Shown: one piece after another, positions 58,621-64,000 of the stretch
Layout: each line of letters begins with the position of its first letter
Numbering within the stretch: the stretch's first letter is position 1
Assembly: GCF_051660745.1 (NCBI RefSeq)
Contig: NZ_JBOFQF010000038.1
Coordinates: forward strand, 62,001-126,000
Source of the DNA: Segniliparus sp051660745
GTDB lineage: Bacteria > Actinomycetota > Actinomycetes > Mycobacteriales > Mycobacteriaceae
Length of the DNA stretch: 64,000 bases
Reading direction: 5' to 3'
Position numbers and translations under genes: made by a program
Notes under the pieces: model-generated
Seen by the model: the letters and a program-made list of their open reading frames with translations, nothing else
What the model was told of the DNA's origin: nothing
Database searches by the model: none

Positions 58621-59334
58621 TCAATGCTCGTAGGGGTCCTGCGGGGCGGGGACGGGCTCGACGTCGACGACGCGGACCGTCGGGACGTTGTCCGGGTCTT
58701 CCCGGACGCTGCCGGGCACGTACGTCCCGACCACGCGGACCCATTGCTTGTCCGCCAAGTCCTGCGCCGCGAGGCTTGCCCCGGAGCCGGCCGGGAGGTC
58801 GAGCTTGACCACCGCCGCGCGCGCGTCCGCGACGCAGCACCAGATGAACACCCTCGCCAAGTACAGCCCGTCGGGAAGCTTGCGGACGAATCCGACGAGC
58901 GTGACCGACGCGCCGTCCAGCGTCCCCGGCGCGTTGATCGCGCGGCCGACCAGGTCCAGCAGCTTCAGCTGTGGCCTGCCGGGCGGCAGCGGGGGGAAGT
59001 CGTGCGCGTCGGACGCGGCTGTCTCGGCGATCGCGGGACGCTGGTCCACCGTCAAGACCGGCGGCGGCGCGAAGAGCAGCACCAGCGCCGGGACCATCAA
59101 GAGCCACCCCATGCGGGTCGAGTGCTGGTGCCCGTGGGCAGGCTCGCGCTGCGGGCCCGAGCGGAAGCTGCGCACGATGAGCGCCACGGCCAACACGACG
59201 GCCGCCGCCCCCGCCGCCGTGAGCCACGGCCCCATCGAGGGCTTCACATACCGCGCGTACATCCCGTTGAGCGAGATCTTGACCAGGGCGCCGCCGACGA
59301 GCAGCAGGATCAGGTGCTGGGTCTCGCGCCGCAT
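58621..59334 (-). CDS. TIGR03943 (YcgQ-like) membrane protein
   Basis: This 237-aa protein has two or three N-terminal membrane segments (LILLLVGGALVKISLNGMY and WLTAAGAAAVVLAVALIV). A His-rich loop (EPAHGHQHSTRMG) precedes a further segment and a C-terminal OB-like domain with VGFVRKLPDGLYLARVFIWCCVADARAA. That is the TIGR03943 pattern. It is encoded next to a DUF318 permease, its usual partner, and both may move or sense metal ions. The ATG at 59334 has GGAGG 9 bases upstream; a GTG at 59340 overlaps the permease stop. Confidence 0.8.
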   Translation of the reverse strand: MRRETQHLILLLVGGALVKISLNGMYARYVKPSMGPWLTAAGAAAVVLAVALIVRSFRSGPQREPAHGHQHSTRMGWLLMVPALVLLFAPPPVLTVDQRPAIAETAASDAHDFPPLPPGRPQLKLLDLVGRAINAPGTLDGASVTLVGFVRKLPDGLYLARVFIWCCVADARAAVVKLDLPAGSGASLAAQDLADKQWVRVVGTYVPGSVREDPDNVPTVRVVDVEPVPAPQDPYEH

Positions 59335-59336
59335 CG

Positions 59337-60332
59337 TCACCGACCTCCCCCGAACACCACGAGGCCCGTCGCGGTCGCCAGCGCGACCGCCGTCGCGAAG
59401 ACGACCGCGTCGAGGCGCAGCGTGAATTTCGCCCCGAACAGCCCCACGTGCATCGCGACGAGTTTGAGGTCCACCATCGGGCTCACCACCAGGAACACCA
59501 GCTGCGCGGTCGACGGCATCGTGGTGAAGCTCGCCGCGACGAACGCGTCCGCCTCCGAGCAGACCGAGAGCACCACCGCGAACACGGCCATCGCCGCCAC
59601 CGCAGGGACGAGGTTCCCGCCGAGCGCCACGAGCCACGAGGCGGGGACGAGGACGTGGGCGACCGCCGCGAATCCGGCTCCGACCACGAGGAACGAACCC
59701 GACGAGAGCAGGTCGGCCTGGGCCGCCTCGAGGAACCGGTCGAGGCGCGAGCCCCCGCCGCCGTGGTCGTGCCCGTCGCGCGCGGCCCCGTGCGCGGGCT
59801 GCCCGTCCGCGTCCTTCTTCACGAAAGCGAGCCCGACCAGCCACGCAACGAGGAGAGAGGCCCCGAACCTGGCCAGGGCCATCTGCGGGCGGTCGGGGAA
59901 CGCCACCAGCGTCGCCGCGATCACCACGGGGTTGATGGCGGGGGCGGCGAGCAAGAACGCGATCGCGGCGCCTCGCCCCGTCCCCGAGGCGAGCATCCGC
60001 CCCGCGATCGGCGCGGACGCGCACTCGCAGGCGGGCAGCCCGATCCCGGCGAGGCCCGCCGCCAGCACCCGCGCGTTCTGCCGAGCGGGGAGCAGCTCGC
60101 GCAGCCGGTCGCCCGGCAGCAGCGCCGCGATCAACGCGCTCACCACCACGCCCAATGCGACGAAAGGGACCGCCTGGACGAAGATTCCGGAGAACACAGT
60201 GGCCGCCGTCGACAGCGCGGGGTGCGCCTCGAACGCCCCGGACACCTGCTCGGCGAAGACGACGAACACCAGCAGCACGGCGGTGAACACCCAGACCGAC
60301 GAGAGGCGGACGGAGCTGGCTCGGGCGGGCAC
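59337..60332 (-). CDS. DUF318 (YraQ-type) permease
   Basis: This 331-aa membrane protein has about eight segments. The family motif GLPACECASAPIAGR near residue 95 and its second half DLKLVAMHVGLFGAKF are seen. A His/Asp-rich loop (ARDGHDHGGGGS) in the middle suggests metal binding. Partner proteins are TIGR03943 types, as found downstream here. Transport of a metal or small inorganic ion is likely but unproven. The GTG start at 60332 begins the first conserved segment; the ORF upstream of it is antisense to the lipase gene. Confidence 0.8.
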   Translation of the reverse strand: MPARASSVRLSSVWVFTAVLLVFVVFAEQVSGAFEAHPALSTAATVFSGIFVQAVPFVALGVVVSALIAALLPGDRLRELLPARQNARVLAAGLAGIGLPACECASAPIAGRMLASGTGRGAAIAFLLAAPAINPVVIAATLVAFPDRPQMALARFGASLLVAWLVGLAFVKKDADGQPAHGAARDGHDHGGGGSRLDRFLEAAQADLLSSGSFLVVGAGFAAVAHVLVPASWLVALGGNLVPAVAAMAVFAVVLSVCSEADAFVAASFTTMPSTAQLVFLVVSPMVDLKLVAMHVGLFGAKFTLRLDAVVFATAVALATATGLVVFGGGR

Positions 60333-60374
60333 GACCGCCAGGGTAGCAACTCGAACGGGCAGGCGCAGAGGCTC

Positions 60375-60390
60375 TACACTGTTGGACGTG
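60375..60390 (+). promoter_or_regulatory. -10 box and leaderless start of the lipase gene
   Basis: TACACT at 60375-60380 stands 7 bases before the GTG at 60388 with no ribosome site between, as in leaderless actinobacterial transcripts. It lies in the 55-base gap from the divergent permease gene. Confidence 0.4.
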
Positions 60391-61626
60391 CGAAAAGCCT
60401 GGCGTCGGTTCGCGAGCAGATGTGTGGCCTCAGCGGCCCCGTTGGCCATTGTGGCGAGCGGCGTCCTCACCGCGTGCGAGGAGAGCAAGCCTGCTTCGCC
60501 GCCGCCCCGCCCCGCCCCGCCCGTCACGGCGACGACCACGACGACCCCGTTGGCGAGCCTGCCGCCCGGCACGAAGCTCCCCGCCGACGCGGCCGCTGCC
60601 GCGTGGAAGGGCCTCCTGCCCCCCGGCGCGGACGCGACGCTCATCCGGTACCGCTCCACCTCGGGGATCGACGGCTCGGCGACCGACGTCGGCGCCGTGG
60701 TCCTCACGCCCGCGGGCCCCGCGCCGGAGGGCGGCTGGCCCATCGTCACCGTCGGCCACGGCCTGACCGGCACGGCGGCGGGCTGCGGCCCCGCCGAGCA
60801 CCCCGAGCTCGCCAGCATCTCGGCGCGGATCGTCCCCTTGGTGAAAGCGGGCTACCTCGTCGTGATGAGCGACTACCAGGGGCTCTCCGGCTCGGGGACG
60901 CACCCGTTCCTCGACCCGAAGACCGCCGCGTACAACCTGATCGACGCGGTCGCCGCCGCGCGCCAGCTCGTCCCCCAGCACTCCAACAAATGGGCGGCCC
61001 TCGGCCACTCCCAGGGCGGGCAGGCCGCGTGGGCCGCGTTGGAGCACGCGAAGGAGTACGGGAAGTCGTTCCAGTTCGTCGGGGCCGTGGCGCTCGCCCC
61101 CGCCGTGCAGGACACGGAGTTCCTGGACGCGGCGCTGGCGGGCCAGCTGAGCAAGGGCCAAGAGTCGGTGTTCCCCGCGCTGATCGCCGGCTATCTCGCG
61201 AAACACCCCGAAGGCAAGTGGGAGGACTTCCTCTCCGGGGCCCTGCTCGACAACCACGAGGCCTTCACCTCCTGCGCGCCGGAAAATCTGGGGCGCCGGG
61301 CCGAGCTCACCGCCCAGATCGCCCCGTCCGACGCCGTGCCCGCCACGCCGGAGGCGCAGGCGAAGCTCCGTAGCTGGCTCGAAGAGATCGAGCTGCCGAA
61401 GACAGCGGGGGACGGGCCGCTCCTGGTGGTGCAGGGCGCGAACGACGAGCTGGTCCGGCCCGAATGGGTCAAGGAGGCGGTGCAGCAGGGCTGCAAGCTC
61501 GGCCTTCGCGTGCAGGAGATCGTGCGGCCGGGCCAAGGCCACGGCGTCGAGGACGACAAAGATGTGCTCGACTGGCTCGCCGCCCGGTTCGCCGGAGACC
61601 AGCAGGCGCCCAGCAGCTGCGAGTGA
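60388..61626 (+). CDS. Secreted lipase/esterase lipoprotein (LIP family)
   Basis: This 412-aa alpha/beta-hydrolase has a lipobox LTAC near residue 26, a Pro/Thr linker, and the secretory-lipase fold. The nucleophile is GHSQGG, preceded by VTVGHGLTG and GYLVVMSDYQGLSG; Asp is in VQGANDELVRP and His in RPGQGHGVED. It hydrolyses lipid or ester substrates at the cell surface. The GTG at 60388 directly follows a -10 box. It is divergent from the permease gene. Confidence 0.88.
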   Translation: MRKAWRRFASRCVASAAPLAIVASGVLTACEESKPASPPPRPAPPVTATTTTTPLASLPPGTKLPADAAAAAWKGLLPPGADATLIRYRSTSGIDGSATDVGAVVLTPAGPAPEGGWPIVTVGHGLTGTAAGCGPAEHPELASISARIVPLVKAGYLVVMSDYQGLSGSGTHPFLDPKTAAYNLIDAVAAARQLVPQHSNKWAALGHSQGGQAAWAALEHAKEYGKSFQFVGAVALAPAVQDTEFLDAALAGQLSKGQESVFPALIAGYLAKHPEGKWEDFLSGALLDNHEAFTSCAPENLGRRAELTAQIAPSDAVPATPEAQAKLRSWLEEIELPKTAGDGPLLVVQGANDELVRPEWVKEAVQQGCKLGLRVQEIVRPGQGHGVEDDKDVLDWLAARFAGDQQAPSSCE

Positions 61627-61673
61627 GCGAATGACCGGTTGCGGGCGGGGCCGTCGCGAGTAGGGTGGGGATC

Positions 61674-62315
61674 ATGCGCCTCGCCCATTTCGGCCAGTCC
61701 TGCGTCCTCGTCGAGCACGCCGGGACGAAAGTCCTCATCGATCCGGGCTCCTTCTCGCACGGCTTCGAGGGGATTTCGGGGCTCGACGCGGTCCTCGTCA
61801 CCCATCAGCACGCCGACCATGTGGACCAGGCCAGGCTCGCGCCGCTTCTGGAGCTCAACCCACAGGCCTCGCTCGTCACGGACGCGCAGACCCAGGCGAT
61901 CCTCGGCGGCAGCTGGCAGCAGGTCGCGCCGGGCGACTCGTTCGTGGCGGGCGCGCTCACAGTGCGCGTGGTGGGCGGCAAGCACGCGGTCCTCGTCCCG
62001 GACGTCCCCGTGGTGGACAACCTCGGCTTCATCTTCGGCGACGAGTCCGAGCCCGACCTCTTCTACCACCCCGGCGACGCCCTGCATGTGCCCGAGACCA
62101 GCCCGCAGGTGCTCGCGGTGCCGACGGGCGGCCCGTGGATGACCCTCGCCAACGGGATCGACTTCCTGCGCGCGGTGAACGCGCGCCTCGCGGTGCCGGT
62201 GCACGCCGAGACGGAGCGTTTCCCGCAGCTGTACACCGACCGCTACGCCCAATACGGCCCTGCCGGGGCGGAATTCCAGATCTTGCCCCGCGAGGACGGC
62301 GTCGAGGTCGCCTGA
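61674..62315 (+). CDS. MBL-fold metallohydrolase
   Basis: This 213-aa beta-lactamase-fold hydrolase has strands VLIDPG, metal site THQHADHVD, and further His/Asp in FYHPGDALHVP and PVHAETERF (metal ligands of the UlaG-type group). Cytosolic. The ATG at 61674 is used, three codons after a possible earlier start. Substrate unknown. It lies between the lipase and gadB genes, 41 bases before gadB. Confidence 0.85.
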   Translation: MRLAHFGQSCVLVEHAGTKVLIDPGSFSHGFEGISGLDAVLVTHQHADHVDQARLAPLLELNPQASLVTDAQTQAILGGSWQQVAPGDSFVAGALTVRVVGGKHAVLVPDVPVVDNLGFIFGDESEPDLFYHPGDALHVPETSPQVLAVPTGGPWMTLANGIDFLRAVNARLAVPVHAETERFPQLYTDRYAQYGPAGAEFQILPREDGVEVA

Positions 62316-62356
62316 CCGGTTTCGAGCAGACCTGATTCGAGCAGAGGAGCAGAGCC

Positions 62357-63706
62357 ATGAGCGCAGACCCCGCGTACACCAGTCGGCTCGACTTGCAGTT
62401 CAACGCGCCCGCGCGGCTCGGCGACACGAGCATCGAAGCCGACGACGTGGCCCGGCACATCCATGACGAGCTCATGCTCGACGGCTCCTCCCGGTTGAAC
62501 CTCGCGACGTTCGTGAGCACGTGGATGGAGCCGCAGGCCCGGTCGCTCATGGCCGAGGCATTCGACAAGAACATGATCGACAAGGACGAGTACCCCGCGA
62601 CCGCCGCCATCGAGACGCGGTGCGTGTCCATGGTCGCCGACCTCTTCCACGCACCGGGGCTCGACCCCGCCGACGCGGCGAGCGCGACCGGGGTGTCCAC
62701 CATCGGGTCCAGCGAGGCCGTGATGCTCGGCGGCCTCGCCCTGAAATGGCGGTGGCGCCTCGCCCGGCAGGCGGCGGGCAAGGACACGTCGCGGCCGAAC
62801 CTGGTCCTCGGGTCGAACGTGCAGGTGGTGTGGGAGAAGTTCTGCCGCTACTTCGACGTGGAGCCCCGGTACCTGCCGATGGCCCCCGACCGCTACACCA
62901 TCACCGCCGAGCAGGTCGTCGGCGCGGTGGACGAGAACACCATCGGCGTCGTCGCGATCCTCGGCACCACCTTCACCGGGGAGTTCGAGCCGGTCGCGGA
63001 GATCGCCGAGGCCCTCGACGCGCTCGCGGCCTCGGGCGGCCCGGACGTCGACATCCACGTCGACGCGGCGAGCGGCGGTTTCGTCGCGCCCTTCCTGCAC
63101 CCGGAGCTGCGCTGGGACTTCCGGCTGCCGAGGGTCGCGTCGATCAACGTCTCCGGGCACAAGTACGGGCTCACCTACCCCGGGGTCGGGTTCGTGGTGT
63201 GGCGGGATCGGGGCCGGCTGCCCGAGGAGCTGGTCTTCCGGGTCTCCTACCTCGGCGGGGACATGCCGACGTTCACGCTCAACTTCTCCCGGCCCGGCAA
63301 CCAGGTGATCGGGCAGTACTACAACTTCCTGCGGCTCGGGCGGGAGGGCTACGCGAAGGTCATGGGCGCGTTGCAGCGCATCGCCCGATGGATCGCCGAC
63401 GAGCTCGGGAAGCTGCCGGGGGTGCGGGTGGTCGCCGACGGGTCCGCGATCCCCGTGGTCGCGTTCGCCCTGGCGGACGACCTGGGGTTCGACGTCCACG
63501 AGCTGTCGCACGCGTTGCGCGCGGAGGGGTGGCAGGTGCCCGCCTACCCGATGCCCGACGGCGCGGAGGGGCTTTCGGTGCTGCGGATCGTCATTCGCGA
63601 GGGGTTCAGCGGCGAACTCGCCCAAGCGCTGGTCAAGAGCATCTCGACCGCGATGGGCGAGCTGGCCCAGGGCGGGCAGAAGCCGAGGAGGCACTTCGCG
63701 CACTAG
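62357..63706 (+). CDS. gadB: Glutamate decarboxylase
   Basis: This 449-aa PLP enzyme turns glutamate into GABA, consuming a cytosolic proton in acid resistance. The PLP lysine is in INVSGHKYGLTYPGVGF; HVDAASGGFVAPF holds the aspartate, and the N-terminal LNLATFVSTWMEPQARSLM is typical of GadA/GadB. GGAGCAGAGCC stands before the ATG. No gadC antiporter is adjacent. The stop codon lies inside the first copy of a palindromic repeat. Confidence 0.95.
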   Translation: MSADPAYTSRLDLQFNAPARLGDTSIEADDVARHIHDELMLDGSSRLNLATFVSTWMEPQARSLMAEAFDKNMIDKDEYPATAAIETRCVSMVADLFHAPGLDPADAASATGVSTIGSSEAVMLGGLALKWRWRLARQAAGKDTSRPNLVLGSNVQVVWEKFCRYFDVEPRYLPMAPDRYTITAEQVVGAVDENTIGVVAILGTTFTGEFEPVAEIAEALDALAASGGPDVDIHVDAASGGFVAPFLHPELRWDFRLPRVASINVSGHKYGLTYPGVGFVVWRDRGRLPEELVFRVSYLGGDMPTFTLNFSRPGNQVIGQYYNFLRLGREGYAKVMGALQRIARWIADELGKLPGVRVVADGSAIPVVAFALADDLGFDVHELSHALRAEGWQVPAYPMPDGAEGLSVLRIVIREGFSGELAQALVKSISTAMGELAQGGQKPRRHFAH

Positions 63707-63748
63707 TGCGCGAACGGCTAGCCCTGCGCGCACTAGTGCGCGAACGGC
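63697..63748. repeat. Two copies of a 22-bp unit containing a 16-bp palindrome
   Basis: CGCGCACTAGTGCGCG is a perfect palindrome; with the following GAACGGC it forms a 22-base unit at 63697-63718 and again at 63727-63748 (period 30). The first copy includes the gadB stop codon. It may be a terminator or protein-binding site. Confidence 0.7.
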
Positions 63749-63841
63749 GGCAGAATTACCAGCCGACTCACAGCTCGCAGTGACCGAAACCACAATGTTC
63801 GGCTCGTACATTCATCCTTACCTCTCACAAAGGAGTCAGAG

Positions 63842-64000
63842 ATGAAGAGCAAAATCGCCGCGTTATTCTTCGCCGTCGCCGCGCCGGTCGGAGCCTTGAT
63901 GGCGCCTGCTGTGGCGCAAGCGTCCCCGACGGCCCCGCATTCGGACACCATCCGCCCCGCCCCGGACTACCGCTGGTGCCCCGGTTGGCAATGGGACAAC
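63842..64000 (+). CDS. Exported protein, cut off by the window end
   Basis: Only the first 53 residues are in the window. They start with a signal peptide (KSKIAALFFAVAAPVGALMA, cleavage near AQA) and continue with a Pro/Trp-rich mature start (DYRWCPGWQWDN). Similar small secreted proteins are frequent in mycobacteria. AAAGGAG stands 7 bases before the ATG. Family cannot be named from this fragment. Confidence 0.7.
   Translation, partial: MKSKIAALFFAVAAPVGALMAPAVAQASPTAPHSDTIRPAPDYRWCPGWQWDN

Noticed and set aside
58255..60387. Upstream extension of the lipase frame to 1123 residues
   Set aside because: The extension is antisense to three supported genes and low-complexity; the lipobox and -10 box place the start at 60388.
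1..64000. CRISPR array
   Set aside because: No regularly spaced repeat-spacer pattern was seen; the tandem repeats found are contiguous or only two to three copies.

Overview
The window is GC-rich, gene-dense chromosomal DNA from a Mycobacteriales-type actinobacterium. The evidence is WXG100/ESX-type proteins, a DUF732 protein, MPT64/RsiV-like DUF3298 exported proteins, F420-linked Ddn- and PPOX-type enzymes, an acyl-ACP desaturase, frequent ATGA gene overlaps and GTG/TTG starts. A small-genome mycolic-acid genus such as Segniliparus is possible, but the genus call is a guess. No rRNA, CRISPR array or complete ESX core (no EccB/C/D/E, mycosin or EspG) was found.

Region 1 (1-12,600) is mobile. 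A tiny Cys-rich metallothionein gene sits behind a RicR/CsoR-like copper operator, followed by tRNA-Thr(CGT). The 3' half of that tRNA is repeated exactly (41 bp) at 11001-11041, bounding a 10.7-kb integrative element. The element encodes a tyrosine integrase, an excisionase-like HTH, a primase-polymerase, a D5-type helicase, an AT-rich iteron region that looks like a replication origin, and a tandem-HTH regulator. Its cargo is three exported or anchored small proteins, a WXG100 pair, a 456-aa protein ending in a cytidine-deaminase-like toxin domain, a probable immunity protein and a YbaB-like protein. No capsid, packaging or conjugation gene is visible. A second, divergent tRNA-Thr 3' fragment at 12562-12606 suggests another integration event next door.

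Region 2 (12,600-24,000) is housekeeping: threonine aldolase with MarR, purC translationally coupled to a metallopeptidase-family protein that has lost its metal ligands, a CDF metal exporter, a DAO-type FAD oxidase with a VOC protein, leuS and a Ddn-type protein.

Region 3 (24,000-32,600) opens with a visibly less GC-rich two-gene cassette: an EcoRI-type adenine methyltransferase overlapping a DUF262-HNH nuclease, a probable restriction-modification or defence pair. Then come a PPOX protein, a META protein, an ABC-F ATPase, VapBC, RadC and a threonine dehydratase-like enzyme.

Region 4 (32,600-47,400) holds a tightly packed four-gene operon (luciferase-like monooxygenase, FMN reductase, Rieske-FMN glutamate-synthase-like protein, Rieske-TPP enzyme), divergent from a MmyB-type HTH regulator. 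It also holds methyltransferases, a desaturase, a TetR gene facing a dehydrogenase remnant, two tautomerase-type genes, an alpha-keto-acid decarboxylase and nhaA.

Region 5 (47,400-53,050) is an orphan Esp-like cluster: a double-YbaB protein, a substrate-like protein ending in five TQGG repeats, two recently duplicated lipoproteins, a 754-aa protein with tandem repeats and a Gly-rich hinge, and a small partner. The genes look like type VII secretion accessories or substrates without the machine.

Region 6 (53,050-64,000) holds modABC coupled to a secreted peptidase, a pair of DUF3298 exported proteins, a permease/TIGR03943 pair, a secreted lipase, an MBL-fold hydrolase, gadB and the start of an exported protein.
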